Source of the DNA: an uncultured Eubacteriales bacterium
GTDB lineage: Bacteria; Bacillota; Clostridia; Lachnospirales; Lachnospiraceae
Direction: 5' to 3'
Assembly: GCA_900316755.1 (NCBI GenBank)
Contig: ONED01000021.1
Span: forward strand, 1-35,877
Length of the DNA: 35,877 bases
This document shows, in pieces, positions 1-8,376 of the stretch. The notes under the pieces were generated by a model, which saw nothing but the letters and a program-made list of their open reading frames with translations, did no database searches and was not told the origin of the DNA. Every line of letters begins with the position of its first letter. The first letter of the stretch is position 1. The translations under genes were made by a program, and so were the position numbers.

Positions 1-414
1 AACAAAACTAGTACACAAGAAAATCTGATTTATCAATTAAATCAGATAACAAGAGGATGGGCTGAGTATCACCATTCAGCATGTTCCAAAGAAACTTTTG
101 CTCAAATAGACCATACTACATGGGAGATGCTGTGGAAATGGGCAAAAAGGAGACATCCAAATAAATCTAAAAGTTGGATTGTCAATAAATACTGGAAACA
201 TCATAAAGGGCGAAACTGGAGTTTTAAATCAGACAAAAATGTACTCTTCTACATGAACGACATGCCGATTATTCGCTATCCTCAGATGAGATTGAATACT
301 AATCCATTTCTGGACACTGAATATTTTGAAAACAGAAAAAAGAATAGAGACAGTAAAAGACGCAAAGCCATACGTTCTAATAAAGCCGCGCAAATAGGTT
401 ATTATGCGTTATAA
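1..414 (+). CDS. ltrA-like: Group II intron maturase, C-terminal part (5' end outside window)
   Basis: The frame is open from base 1, so this is the tail of a larger protein; the internal Met at 127 is not the start. About 137 residues are visible. GWAEYHH followed by HTTWEMLWKWAKRRHPNKS is typical of the maturase (X/thumb) domain, and the segment around PIIRYPQMRLNTNPF is typical of the region after it. In longer relatives a Cys/His HNH endonuclease follows, but here the protein stops soon after with no Cys-x2-Cys or HNH residues, so it is endonuclease-less or C-terminally truncated. The stop codon lies six bases before domain V of the same intron, the normal position for a domain IV open reading frame. 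Its role is to bind and fold the intron RNA and, with the reverse transcriptase lying to the left, support mobility. Confidence 0.85.
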   Translation, partial: NKTSTQENLIYQLNQITRGWAEYHHSACSKETFAQIDHTTWEMLWKWAKRRHPNKSKSWIVNKYWKHHKGRNWSFKSDKNVLFYMNDMPIIRYPQMRLNTNPFLDTEYFENRKKNRDSKRRKAIRSNKAAQIGYYAL

Positions 415-420
415 ATGCGT

Positions 421-495
421 GAGCGGAGTGCGGTGAAAGTCGCACGCTCCGTTCTTAGGAGGGAGAAGTGCTGCAAAGTACTTTTCCTATCCGAC
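421..495 (+). ncRNA. Group II intron 1, domains V and VI (3' end)
   Basis: Domain V is 421-454, exactly 34 bases. It starts GAGC (the AGC catalytic triad) and folds into 8 bp, a two-base bulge on the 3' strand and 6 bp capped by a GAAA tetraloop; I paired it by hand. Domain VI follows at about 455-495. It has the expected bulged A near the end and finishes CTATCCGAC, an AY-type 3' end like the CUACUUCAC end of the Lactococcus LtrB intron. The catalytic core of this end looks intact. Confidence 0.88.
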
Positions 496-643
496 AGTGA
501 GGAAGTCTCTGCAATGGAGATGGAGCGAAGGGGCGAACAATCAATAAGTTTGAGTATGTCTCGTATTGCAGAAGAGATAACATCTGCCGTAACCAATCGG
601 GGTAAAGATGGTCAAATCAAGCGGGGCGGAAAGGAAAGAACGC

Positions 644-1927
644 ATGGACACAAGTAGTCTAATGGAGCAGATACTATCTAGCGATAACCTCAACAGAGCA
701 TATCTGCAAGTCGTACGAAACAAAGGTGCAGAGGGAGTGGACGGGATGAAGTACACAGAACTCAAGGAACATCTTGTAAAGAACGGCGAAAACATCAAGG
801 AACAGTTGAGGACAAGAAAGTACAAACCTCAGCCAGTACGAAGAGTGGAGATACCAAAACCTGACGGTGGTGTCAGAAACCTAGGAGTACCAACAGTAAC
901 AGACAGATTCATACAACAAGCCATCGCACAGGTTTTAACACCAATCTATGAGGAACAGTTCCATGACCACAGTTATGGGTTTAGACCTAATAGATGTGCA
1001 CAGCAAGCAATCCTAACAGCACTTGACATGATGAATGATGGCAATGACTGGATTGTAGATATTGACTTGGAAAAGTTCTTTGACACAGTAAATCATGACA
1101 AGCTTATGACTATCATAGGTAGAACTATTAAAGATGGAGATGTCATCTCTATTGTCAGAAAATACCTAGTCAGTGGAATCATGATTGACGATGAGTATGA
1201 GGATTCCATGGTGGGAACACCGCAAGGGGGGAATCTCTCGCCATTATTGGCAAACATCATGCTCAATGAACTTGACAAGGAAATGGAAAAAAGAGGGCTA
1301 AACTTTGTGCGATATGCAGATGATTGCATTATCATGGTTGGAAGTGAAATGTCTGCAAATCGGGTAATGAGAAACATATCCCGATTTATCGAGGAGAAAC
1401 TAGGTCTTAAGGTCAACATGACTAAGAGTAAAGTAGACAGACCAAGCGGACTTAAATACCTTGGTTTTGGGTTCTATTTTGATACAAGAGCACATCAGTT
1501 TAAGGCAAAACCACACGCAAAATCAGTAGCGAAGTTTAAGAAGCGGATGAAGGAACTCACATGTCGTAGTTGGGGCGTTAGCAACAGCTATAAAGTGGAG
1601 AAACTTAACCAGCTAATCAGAGGTTGGATAAACTACTTCAAGATAGGCAGTATGAAAACTCTCTGCAAAGATATGGATAGACATATCAGATATAGACTTC
1701 GTATGTGCATATGGAAACAATGGAAAACTCCACAGAATCGCGAAAAGAACCTTGTAAAGCTTGGAATTGACAGAGACACCGCAAGACGAGTTGCTTACAC
1801 AGGTCAACGAATAGCCTATGTTTGCAATAAAGGTGCTGTGAATGTTGCAATAAACAATAAAAGACTAGCCTCATTTGGACTAGTCTCAATGTTAGATTAC
1901 TACACCGAAAGGTGTGTTACTTGTTAA
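644..1927 (+). CDS. ltrA-like: Group II intron reverse transcriptase/maturase (complete)
   Basis: A 427-residue intron-encoded protein. Reverse transcriptase blocks in order: NKGAEGVDG near the N-terminus, EIPKPDGGVRNLGVP, YGFRPNRCAQQAI, the first catalytic Asp in DIDLEKFFDTVNHD, GTPQGGNLSPLLANI, and the active-site RYADD. These are followed by the maturase domain (LNQLIRGWINYFKIG). There is no HNH domain, so it belongs to the short endonuclease-less lineages, whose length it matches. I chose ATG 644 over 608 because a GGAAAG sequence lies just upstream and the family usually begins near this point. It should copy and splice the intron that ends at about 2015. No frameshift is seen, so mobility is possible if the split 5' ribozyme half still functions. 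Confidence 0.93.
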   Translation: MDTSSLMEQILSSDNLNRAYLQVVRNKGAEGVDGMKYTELKEHLVKNGENIKEQLRTRKYKPQPVRRVEIPKPDGGVRNLGVPTVTDRFIQQAIAQVLTPIYEEQFHDHSYGFRPNRCAQQAILTALDMMNDGNDWIVDIDLEKFFDTVNHDKLMTIIGRTIKDGDVISIVRKYLVSGIMIDDEYEDSMVGTPQGGNLSPLLANIMLNELDKEMEKRGLNFVRYADDCIIMVGSEMSANRVMRNISRFIEEKLGLKVNMTKSKVDRPSGLKYLGFGFYFDTRAHQFKAKPHAKSVAKFKKRMKELTCRSWGVSNSYKVEKLNQLIRGWINYFKIGSMKTLCKDMDRHIRYRLRMCIWKQWKTPQNREKNLVKLGIDRDTARRVAYTGQRIAYVCNKGAVNVAINNKRLASFGLVSMLDYYTERCVTC

Positions 1928-1934
1928 GTTGATT

Positions 1935-2015
1935 GAACCGCCGTATACGGAACCGTACGTACGGTGGTGTGAGAGGTCGGAATTTCTCATTCAAGAGAAA
2001 TTCCTCCTACTCGAT
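1935..2015 (+). ncRNA. Group II intron 2, domains V and VI (3' end)
   Basis: Domain V lies within 1935-1970: a 9-bp stem (ACCGCCGTA with TACGGTGGT), a two-base bulge and a short inner stem. The triad-equivalent reads CGC rather than AGC, an alternative known in bacterial introns. Domain VI contains a perfect hairpin (GAATTTCTC with GAGAAATTC, 1980-2002) and ends CCTCCTACTCGAT with the expected bulged A. This is the familiar 3' end of a widespread bacterial intron type. Confidence 0.85.
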
Positions 2016-2047
2016 TAGCACTGTAGTTGTATTTTGGAAAGATATTT

Positions 2048-2755
2048 TTAAGAGTTTTTTTCACTCATCCCACGTATTTTTGCTTCCGGAACATAGTGCT
2101 TTACCACTTCGAGAAACCCTTTCATTTCTGCTTCACTGTACCCCTTTATATTTGTGCCGACCAAATCCCCGGAATCCACAAATGCCTGCAAAAAATATTT
2201 TTCTGCCCCCAAAAGCCACTGCCCGATTTGCTCAAAATTTTCCTTCCGATGAAAATTCTTCGTCACCGTCGTGCGAAATTCGTATGGCACATGCCCTTCT
2301 TTTAAGAAAGACACGCTTTCCTTCACTGCCTCCAGAAATCTCCCATCCGTTCCGGTCGTCACCGCATAGGCATCCGGGGCATTTTTAATATCCATCGCCA
2401 CGTAATCTATCAGCTTTTCCCCTACCAGATGCTTTAATTTTTCCGGAAAGCTTCCGTTGGTATCCAGCTTCACCGCATACCCCAGTTCTTTTATGTCACG
2501 AATAAATGCTTCCGTATCCGGACAAAGAAGCGGCTCTCCGCCTGTAACACACACTCCGTCCAGAATCCCCCGGCGTTTCTTTAAAAAAGCAAAAAAGCCT
2601 TCTTCCGTCATCTCCGGCTCCTTTGGTATATTCACAACCAGAGAGGCATTATGGCAGAATGGACAGCGAAAATTGCAGCCGGGAAGAAACACCGTGCATG
2701 CAACCTTTTCCGGATAATCTAATAACGTCAATTTTTGTAATCCCTGTATTTTCAT
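2048..2755 (-). CDS. nrdG-like: Radical-SAM activating enzyme (anaerobic ribonucleotide reductase activase type)
   Basis: 235 residues. The radical-SAM cluster motif CNFRCPFC lies near residue 27, followed by the SAM-binding glycine motif TGGEPLL. The N-terminal GLQKLTLLDYPEKVACTVFLP pattern marks the NrdG2/PflA-like group that activates glycyl radical enzymes, classically class III ribonucleotide reductase, by abstracting a glycine hydrogen. No reductase gene is in the window, so the partner is not settled. ATG 2755 is preferred over upstream starts because it has GAGGAA 8 bases ahead, and it overlaps the sirtuin stop as ATGA, suggesting translational coupling. It is the last gene of the ecfA-ecfT-truA-cobB run. 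Group II intron 2 ends about 32 bases beyond its stop, so its own terminator may have been displaced. Confidence 0.88.
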   Translation of the reverse strand: MKIQGLQKLTLLDYPEKVACTVFLPGCNFRCPFCHNASLVVNIPKEPEMTEEGFFAFLKKRRGILDGVCVTGGEPLLCPDTEAFIRDIKELGYAVKLDTNGSFPEKLKHLVGEKLIDYVAMDIKNAPDAYAVTTGTDGRFLEAVKESVSFLKEGHVPYEFRTTVTKNFHRKENFEQIGQWLLGAEKYFLQAFVDSGDLVGTNIKGYSEAEMKGFLEVVKHYVPEAKIRGMSEKNS

Positions 2756-3483
2756 AACGGATTCCTCACTTGAACCTTCCCCAGCACCTCCCCGATTGGC
2801 TCCTGAATACAAAGGTCCGCCTGTACATCCCGGGAGGTTGCACTCTTATTTATGACGACCAGATATTTTCCCCGGAAATAATCGATAAATCCCGCCGCCG
2901 GATACACCACAAGGGAAGTACCACCGATGATAAGCATGTCTGCCTCACTGATTGCACGGATGGATTCACTGATAACCTGATTGTCAAGGCCTTCCTCGTA
3001 CAGCACCACGTCCGGTTTAATCATGCCGCCGCACTCACACTTTGGAATCCCATTTGCCTCCTTTACGTACTTTGCATCATAAAATTTTCCACACTTCTGA
3101 CAATAATTGCGGTGGATGCTCCCATGTAACTCTAACACATGCTTACTGCCCGCCATCTGATGCAGTCCGTCGATATTCTGCGTAATCACTGCCTTCAGTT
3201 TCCCCGCAGCTTCTAATTCTGCCAGTTTCAAATGTGCTTTGTTTGGCTTTGCATCCAGAAACATCATCTTCTCCTTGTAAAATTGATAAAACAGCTCCGT
3301 TTTTCTCATAAAAAAAGTGTGACTCACTACCTGCTCCGGCGGGTATGCATACTGCTCCTGATATAACCCGTCCGCGCTTCGAAAATCCGGAATGTTGCTC
3401 TCTGTCGAGACGCCTGCCCCGCCGAAAAATACAATATTCTGACTTTCATCCATCATCCGCTGCAATTCTTCCTGTTTCGTCAT
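2752..3483 (-). CDS. cobB: NAD-dependent protein deacylase (sirtuin)
   Basis: 243 residues, normal for bacterial Sir2. Visible signatures: GAGVSTESNIPDFR (NAD pocket), TQNIDGLH, the catalytic His in LELHGS, a zinc site made of CQKC and CEC, and GTSLVVYPA near the C-terminus. It removes acyl groups from protein lysines using NAD+, giving nicotinamide and O-acyl-ADP-ribose; targets often include acetyl-CoA synthetase and central metabolic enzymes. AAGGAAGGA precedes the ATG. It lies 33 bases after truA and overlaps the activase gene by 4 bases, so it is probably cotranscribed with both. All catalytic residues I can check are present. Confidence 0.96.
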   Translation of the reverse strand: MTKQEELQRMMDESQNIVFFGGAGVSTESNIPDFRSADGLYQEQYAYPPEQVVSHTFFMRKTELFYQFYKEKMMFLDAKPNKAHLKLAELEAAGKLKAVITQNIDGLHQMAGSKHVLELHGSIHRNYCQKCGKFYDAKYVKEANGIPKCECGGMIKPDVVLYEEGLDNQVISESIRAISEADMLIIGGTSLVVYPAAGFIDYFRGKYLVVINKSATSRDVQADLCIQEPIGEVLGKVQVRNPL

Positions 3484-3516
3484 AGGTCATCCTTCCTTTC
3501 TGCGCACCTCGCACTT

Positions 3517-4254
3517 TTATTGATATCTGATTTCCACCAAAAACAGACCATGAGGCGGGGCTGTTACCCCTGCCGCCTTCCGGTCTTTTGTTTCCAAGAT
3601 TTCCTTCACTTTCTCCGGTTCATAAAATCCACGCCCGACCCGAAGCAGAGTGCCCACAATAATCCGCACCATGTTATACAAAAATCCATTGCCCGAGATT
3701 CGAATGATGATTTCCTCTCCATTTTGCAGAATGTCCAGTGCCGTCACCGTGCGCACCGTGCTTTCCACATCTGTCCTTACATTACAAAAGCTGACAAAAT
3801 CGTGTTCTCCCACAAGATAGGAAGCGCCCTTACGCATCTTATCCACATCCAAATCATATGACACAAAATAGTTCGTCAAACGCTTTGTGGGAATCGGCGT
3901 TTTCGTATTCAGAATATGATATTCATAGGTTTTGCTGCAATCACAGTATCTCGGATGAAAGGTAGGCGGAACCTCCTCTGATTTTGTAATCACAATATCC
4001 TCCGGCAATTTCTGATTCAAGGCATATGCAATCCGGTCTGCCGGAATCGTCGTCTCTGTATCAAATACTGCCACATTTCCAAGGGCATGTACCCCCGAAT
4101 CGGTACGGCTTGCCCCTATCACGAGAACATTCTCCCCGGTCAGCTTTTTCAGGGCTCTGTTTAGCACCTCTTCTATCGTAATCCCGTTTGGCTGAATCTG
4201 CCACCCACAGTAGTTCGTGCCGTCATAGGCAATCGTTAATTTCACTCGTTTCAT
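3517..4254 (-). CDS. truA: tRNA pseudouridine(38-40) synthase TruA
   Basis: 245 residues, the usual size. The catalytic Asp lies in SRTDSGVHALGNV, and the N-terminal YDGTNYCGWQIQPNG is the typical TruA opening. It converts uridines 38-40 in the anticodon arm of many tRNAs to pseudouridine. GAGGT precedes the start. The gene sits directly after ecfT (10-base gap), the ecfA-ecfT-truA order common in Firmicutes. There the block usually follows rplQ, but here no ribosomal protein gene is upstream. Confidence 0.97.
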   Translation of the reverse strand: MKRVKLTIAYDGTNYCGWQIQPNGITIEEVLNRALKKLTGENVLVIGASRTDSGVHALGNVAVFDTETTIPADRIAYALNQKLPEDIVITKSEEVPPTFHPRYCDCSKTYEYHILNTKTPIPTKRLTNYFVSYDLDVDKMRKGASYLVGEHDFVSFCNVRTDVESTVRTVTALDILQNGEEIIIRISGNGFLYNMVRIIVGTLLRVGRGFYEPEKVKEILETKDRKAAGVTAPPHGLFLVEIRYQ

Positions 4255-4264
4255 GCTTCATACC

Positions 4265-5071
4265 TCAAAAAGGAATGTTCCCAAGTACCACAGCTATCAC
4301 CACATAACCTATCATGATGGCATATGCCATATAATCTCTTCCTTCATAGACTAAAGGCTTCATCTTCGTGCGGCCTTCTCCGCCACGGTAACACCTTGCC
4401 TCCATTGCCATCGCCAAATCATTGGCACGCCGGAATGCGGACACAAAAAGAGGCACCAGAATCGGTATCATTGCCTTTGCCTTCTGGATGATATTGCCAC
4501 TTTCCAAATCCGCTCCTCTTGCAATCTGGGCTTTCATAATCTTGTCCGTCTCTTCCAATAAAATCGGAATAAAGCGCAGGGCAATGGACATCATCATCGC
4601 TATCTCATGCACGGGGACTTTTATCCTGTTGAGCGGCCATAATAGGCTCTCGATTCCGTCCGTCAATGCATTTGGCGTCGTCGTAAATGTCATAAGCGAC
4701 GACCCCAGAATTAAATAAATCAATCGGATTCCCATAAACACGGCAGTCCGCAACCCCCCGGAGGTAATCGTCAGGATACCAAACTCAAATAACACGTCCC
4801 CTGTCTTCGTCAAAAAAAGGTTGAATCCGACAGTAATCATCAGAAGCATGATAATCGGTTTTAACCCCTTGACGATAAATTTGAAAGGCACCTTCGATAT
4901 CCGAATCACCGCAGCCAAAAACAGGGTCGCCGCCAGATATCCCCATATATTATGAAAGAAAAACAGGGAAACCAAATATAACAAGGTACATACAATCTTG
5001 ACTCTCGGGTCTAAACGATGCACTCTGCTGTCGGAAGGGTAATACTGCCCAATTGTAATATCTCTAATCAT
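4265..5071 (-). CDS. ecfT: ECF transporter transmembrane component EcfT
   Basis: 268 residues with several hydrophobic segments (about residues 25-60, 75-125, and a C-terminal helix ending VIAVVLGNIPF). The two short Ala-Arg-Gly-like coupling motifs that dock onto the ATPases are visible as AQIARGADLESG and MEARCYRGG. EcfT joins the two ATPase subunits to exchangeable substrate-binding S components for uptake of vitamins or metals. No S component is in the window, so this is the shared (group II) module serving unlinked S proteins. It starts 13 bases after the fused ATPase gene, with AAGGAC as ribosome site. Confidence 0.95.
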   Translation of the reverse strand: MIRDITIGQYYPSDSRVHRLDPRVKIVCTLLYLVSLFFFHNIWGYLAATLFLAAVIRISKVPFKFIVKGLKPIIMLLMITVGFNLFLTKTGDVLFEFGILTITSGGLRTAVFMGIRLIYLILGSSLMTFTTTPNALTDGIESLLWPLNRIKVPVHEIAMMMSIALRFIPILLEETDKIMKAQIARGADLESGNIIQKAKAMIPILVPLFVSAFRRANDLAMAMEARCYRGGEGRTKMKPLVYEGRDYMAYAIMIGYVVIAVVLGNIPF

Positions 5072-5084
5072 CTTTTCTGTCCTT

Positions 5085-6893
5085 TTATATCAAAACCTTT
5101 GCAATTTCTTCTACAGCTTCCTGAATCGTCGTGGCATTCACATCCACCGGTATCCCTTTTGCCGCAAGTGCATGCATCATATAGGTCACCTGCGGTGCCG
5201 CCAATCCTACTTTTTCCAGTTCCTTGTAGTGCGCAAACACCTCTTTCGGCGTCCCATCATACATCCTACTTCCATGATTCATCACAACAATTCGGTCTAC
5301 ATATTTCGCAATATCCTCCATGCTGTGGGAAACCAGAATCACGGTCAAACCTCTTTTCTTCTGCAAATAGGCAATCTGATTTAAAATCTCATCTCTTCCT
5401 TTGGGATCAAGCCCTGCAGTCGGTTCATCCAGCACCAATACATCCGGCTCCATGGCAAGCACCCCGGCAATCGCCACGCGGCGTTTCTGCCCGCCTGACA
5501 AATCAAAGGGGGAGGATTCATAATACTTTTCAGGCATGCCTACCAGCTTCAATGCCTCCAATGCCCGTTCCCGGCAATCCTCCGGGGACAACCCCTGATT
5601 CTTCGGCCCAAAGCAGACGTCCGTTAAGACATCCATCTCAAATAACTGATGCTCCGGATACTGAAATACCAGTCCCACATGGTTTCGCAGCTCACGCAGA
5701 TTATATTTTTCCCCGTAAATATTTTCTCCTTTATAATAAAGAGTGCCGTCCGTCGCCTTGATTAATCCATTCAGATGCTGAATCAGTGTAGACTTTCCGG
5801 AACCGGTGTGCCCGATGATTCCAATAAACTCTCCTTTATAAATGGAAAGATTGATATCTTTTAATGCCTCTTTCTCGTATGCCGTTTCCGGACTGTATAC
5901 ATAATGAAGGTGTTTAAGTTCAAGCAGCGGCGTTCCTTTCTGTGTCTGCGGTGTCACATCCGGCTCCTTCTTCGCCTGATACATCGCTGCTTTTTCCGCT
6001 CCATCCTGCCCTGCCTTCACATTCTTTTCCTTCATTTCCTTCACTCCGCAAGCTTCCAACGCCCGAATCAGTTCTTTCACCGTCAAAATCCCATCGGGGA
6101 TTGCAAAGCCGCTCTTTTGCAGCTCATAAGAAAGAAGCGTCACCTGCGGAACGTCCAGGCCATATTTTTTCAGCAATGCCACCTGACGAAACACTTCCCT
6201 TGGCGTGCCGTCCATGACAATATGACCTTTATCCATGACAATGACCCGGTCCGCCCCGAGTACTTCGTCCATGTAATGCGTAATCAAAATCACAGTGACC
6301 TTCTCTTTTTTTCGAAGCTCTTCCACAGTACGGAGAACTTCTTTTCTGCCACTGGGATCCAGCATTGCTGTCGGCTCGTCCAGCACAATGCATTTCGGCT
6401 TCATGGCAACGACTCCGGCGATTGCCACACGCTGCTTCTGCCCGCCCGACAATTTATTCGGCGAATGATACCTGTATTCCAGCATTCCCACTGCTGAAAG
6501 GCTTTTCTCTACACGCTCCCAGATTTCATCTGTGGGCACTCCCAAGTTTTCCGGTCCAAATCCCACGTCTTCTTCCACAACTGTTCCGATAATCTGGTTA
6601 TCCGGGTTCTGAAATACCATTCCAGCGCTTTGTCTCACATCCCAGACATTTTCTTCTTTTCGGGTATCTTTTCCATCCACCCACATACAGCCTTCCGTCG
6701 GTGTCAGAATTGCATTCATATGCTTGGCAAGGGTGGACTTTCCGGAACCATTATGCCCCAGAATTGCAATAAATTGCCCCGGCTCTATCTCAAGGTTCAC
6801 CTCATCAATCGCACGCTGTGCCCCGATAACATTGCCCTCGTCATCATGCTTTTCATATTCAAATATCAGGTCTTCTGTCTTAATCATGCTCAT
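5085..6893 (-). CDS. ecfA: Fused ECF transporter ATPase (EcfA1-EcfA2 in one chain)
   Basis: 602 residues containing two complete ABC ATPase domains that most bacteria encode as separate proteins of about 280 residues. Domain 1: Walker [10 protein letters not shown] (about 46), signature [13 protein letters not shown], Walker [12 protein letters not shown]. Domain 2, starting about residue 325: [35 protein letters not shown] charged linker of roughly 30 residues rich in Lys, Glu and Ala separates them (about residues 288-318). No stop interrupts the join, so it is a genuine read-through fusion in this sequence. It powers uptake with EcfT. A promoter lies about 45 bases upstream, and AGAGGA precedes the ATG; a second in-frame ATG two codons later cannot be excluded. 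Confidence 0.95.
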   Translation of the reverse strand: MSMIKTEDLIFEYEKHDDEGNVIGAQRAIDEVNLEIEPGQFIAILGHNGSGKSTLAKHMNAILTPTEGCMWVDGKDTRKEENVWDVRQSAGMVFQNPDNQIIGTVVEEDVGFGPENLGVPTDEIWERVEKSLSAVGMLEYRYHSPNKLSGGQKQRVAIAGVVAMKPKCIVLDEPTAMLDPSGRKEVLRTVEELRKKEKVTVILITHYMDEVLGADRVIVMDKGHIVMDGTPREVFRQVALLKKYGLDVPQVTLLSYELQKSGFAIPDGILTVKELIRALEACGVKEMKEKNVKAGQDGAEKAAMYQAKKEPDVTPQTQKGTPLLELKHLHYVYSPETAYEKEALKDINLSIYKGEFIGIIGHTGSGKSTLIQHLNGLIKATDGTLYYKGENIYGEKYNLRELRNHVGLVFQYPEHQLFEMDVLTDVCFGPKNQGLSPEDCRERALEALKLVGMPEKYYESSPFDLSGGQKRRVAIAGVLAMEPDVLVLDEPTAGLDPKGRDEILNQIAYLQKKRGLTVILVSHSMEDIAKYVDRIVVMNHGSRMYDGTPKEVFAHYKELEKVGLAAPQVTYMMHALAAKGIPVDVNATTIQEAVEEIAKVLI

Positions 6894-6936
6894 TAGATGT
6901 CCTCTTCCTTCGGAAAAAACTTGCTTATTGCGTTTT

Positions 6937-6965
6937 ATTTTACTTCATCTTCCCCCCATTTGCAA
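6937..6965 (-). promoter_or_regulatory. Sigma-A promoter for the ecfA operon
   Basis: On the minus strand, TTGCAA (6960-6965), a 17-base spacer and TAAAAT (6937-6942) lie about 45 bases upstream of the ecfA start. It diverges from the ppiB promoter. Confidence 0.65.
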
Positions 6966-6994
6966 TACAGACAAAACAGGAATTTTCAAAAACG

Positions 6995-7020
6995 GCTGCC
7001 GTTCTGAGCAGAACGGCAGC
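6995..7020. promoter_or_regulatory. 11-bp perfect hairpin between divergent promoters
   Basis: GCTGCCGTTCT and its exact complement are separated by GAGC. The hairpin lies upstream of both TSSs implied by the predicted promoters, so it may be a DNA element (operator) or mark an unrecognised transcript. On the minus strand it is followed by CGTTTTTG and could act as a weak terminator. Confidence 0.45.
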
Positions 7021-7030
7021 AAAAATGGGG

Positions 7031-7059
7031 TTGCAGAATCAGGGCGATACCCTTATAAT
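7031..7059 (+). promoter_or_regulatory. Sigma-A promoter for ppiB
   Basis: TTGCAG (7031-7036), exactly 17 bases, then a perfect TATAAT (7054-7059), about 64 bases ahead of the ppiB ATG. The spacing and -10 box are consensus. Confidence 0.8.
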
Positions 7060-7122
7060 CTTATACGTGGATATTTTACGGAATAGAAAAATAGAAATTG
7101 CAGGAAAGAAAGGAAATAAACT

Positions 7123-7641
7123 ATGGCAAATCCAATTGTAACATTTGAAATGGAAAACGGAGACATCATGAAAGCAGAATTGTATCCTGAAATCGCTCCG
7201 AATACGGTGAATAACTTTATTTCATTAATAAAGAAGGGATTCTATGACGGTCTCATCTTTCACCGCGTCATCCGCGGCTTTATGATTCAGGGCGGGTGCC
7301 CGAACGGAACCGGTATGGGCGGTCCAAACTACCAGATTAAAGGAGAGTTTTTACAGAATGGATTTCCGAACCCCTTAAAACATGAACCGGGCGTACTTTC
7401 CATGGCACGCGCCATGCACCCTGATTCTGCAGGCTCACAGTTCTTCATCATGCATGAAACGTCGCCTCATCTGGATGGTGCTTATGCAGCATTTGGGAAA
7501 ATCATTGAGGGAATGGACATCGTAAATAAGATTGCGGAGACGCCCACAGATTTCAGAGACCGACCGTTGGAGGACCAGATTATGAAATCTGTAACCGTAG
7601 ATACGAAGGGCATCGATTATCCGGAGCCGGAGAAACAATAA
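7123..7641 (+). CDS. ppiB: Peptidyl-prolyl cis-trans isomerase, cyclophilin type
   Basis: 172 residues. The cyclophilin core is clear: FHRVIRGFMIQGG with the catalytic Arg, then GEF, LSMARAMHPDSAGSQFFI and LDGAYAAFGKI. It speeds isomerisation of X-Pro bonds and assists folding. No signal peptide or lipobox is present, so it is cytoplasmic. AGGAAAGAAAGG precedes the start. It is monocistronic, the only plus-strand gene between the introns and carA, and is driven by its own promoter. Confidence 0.96.
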   Translation: MANPIVTFEMENGDIMKAELYPEIAPNTVNNFISLIKKGFYDGLIFHRVIRGFMIQGGCPNGTGMGGPNYQIKGEFLQNGFPNPLKHEPGVLSMARAMHPDSAGSQFFIMHETSPHLDGAYAAFGKIIEGMDIVNKIAETPTDFRDRPLEDQIMKSVTVDTKGIDYPEPEKQ

Positions 7642-7649
7642 TCTCCGGC
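7626..7649. terminator. Hairpin overlapping the ends of two convergent genes
   Basis: GCCGGAGA pairs with TCTCCGGC across an 8-base loop that includes the ppiB stop. There is no clear T-run on either side, so termination is only a guess; it may instead protect 3' ends. Confidence 0.35.
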
Positions 7650-7882
7650 TACTCTAAGCCAAGTATCTCACCAAGCACCTCAATGATAATCTCGTTGGTG
7701 CACGCTTTTGTATATCCGAGCATATGCAGGGTGATTTCATCCTGCTTCTGTGCCTCGGTTAAGCTTTCATTCTGCTTTGTCTCCTCAATCAGCTTTACAA
7801 GCTGCGGCGTCATTTCCTCATACACCTCAACTGTTGTGGTTGACACCAGTCTTCTAAGCTCTTCTTTCGTTTCCGGTACCAT
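7649..7882 (-). CDS. Small protein of unknown function
   Basis: 77 residues, acidic and probably helical: no Cys, no membrane segment, and Glu/Lys-rich amphipathic stretches (EEMTPQLVKLIEETKQ). AGGAG lies 9 bases before the ATG, and the gene follows smpB with a 26-base gap on the same strand, so it is likely expressed with rnr-smpB. I do not recognise a family. Its clean ribosome site and ordered context argue that it is real rather than a chance reading frame. Confidence 0.65.
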   Translation of the reverse strand: MVPETKEELRRLVSTTTVEVYEEMTPQLVKLIEETKQNESLTEAQKQDEITLHMLGYTKACTNEIIIEVLGEILGLE

Positions 7883-7908
7883 TTTTCTTTTCTCCTGTCC
7901 TTTTATTT

Positions 7909-8376
7909 TTATCCCAGATTGCGCACTTTGAAATCCCGCTGTGCCTCTCGCTGCTGGTCTTTCTTTGCAATGTCATCCCGCTTATCATACAATTTTTTCC
8001 CTTTGGCAAGCCCGATTTCCACTTTCACAAGACTTCCCTTCAAATACACCTTAAGCGGAACCACAGACATTCCCTTTTCTTTTATCTTTCCCAGCAGTTT
8101 ATTGATTTCCGTTTTATGAAGCAAAAGCTTCTTCACCCGAAGAGGGTCTCTGTTAAAAATGTTCCCCTTTTCGTACGGGCTGACATGCATGCCATAAATA
8201 TAGACTTCTCCATTTTCAATGCGGATAAATGACTCCTTGATGCTGCATTTCCCCATGCGAAGAGATTTCACTTCCGTTCCATGAAGCGCAATCCCCGCCT
8301 CATACGTGTCCAAGATAAAAAAATCATGATATGCCTTTTTATTATTTGCAATCAGTTTTATTGATTCCTTCTCCAT
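7909..8376 (-). CDS. smpB: SsrA-binding protein SmpB
   Basis: 155 residues. [30 protein letters not shown] and the basic tail ([19 protein letters not shown]) are hallmarks. SmpB brings tmRNA to stalled ribosomes for trans-translation. The gene starts inside the 3' end of rnr (35-base overlap), a functional pairing because RNase R degrades the rescued non-stop mRNAs. No tmRNA gene is seen in the window. Confidence 0.97.
   Translation of the reverse strand: MEKESIKLIANNKKAYHDFFILDTYEAGIALHGTEVKSLRMGKCSIKESFIRIENGEVYIYGMHVSPYEKGNIFNRDPLRVKKLLLHKTEINKLLGKIKEKGMSVVPLKVYLKGSLVKVEIGLAKGKKLYDKRDDIAKKDQQREAQRDFKVRNLG

Larger units (their letters stand above)
1..2015 (+). mobile_element. Two group II introns, apparently nested (left end outside window)
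   Basis: Two intron 3' ends (domain V plus VI) and two intron-encoded proteins lie in the same orientation: maturase tail 1-414, domain V/VI 421-495, a second reverse transcriptase 644-1927, and its domain V/VI 1935-2015. Only about 150 bases separate the end of intron 1 from the second protein. That is too short for domains I-III of a bacterial group II intron, which usually need several hundred bases. The simplest reading is that intron 1 inserted into the 5' ribozyme part of intron 2, giving a twintron-like nest. The 3' end lies about 32 bases beyond the stop of the activase gene on the other strand. The left boundary is not in the window. Confidence 0.7.

Noticed and set aside
1933..2388. 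Open frame downstream of intron 2 on the plus strand
   Set aside because: It lies antisense to the radical-SAM gene with no ribosome site and low-complexity composition.
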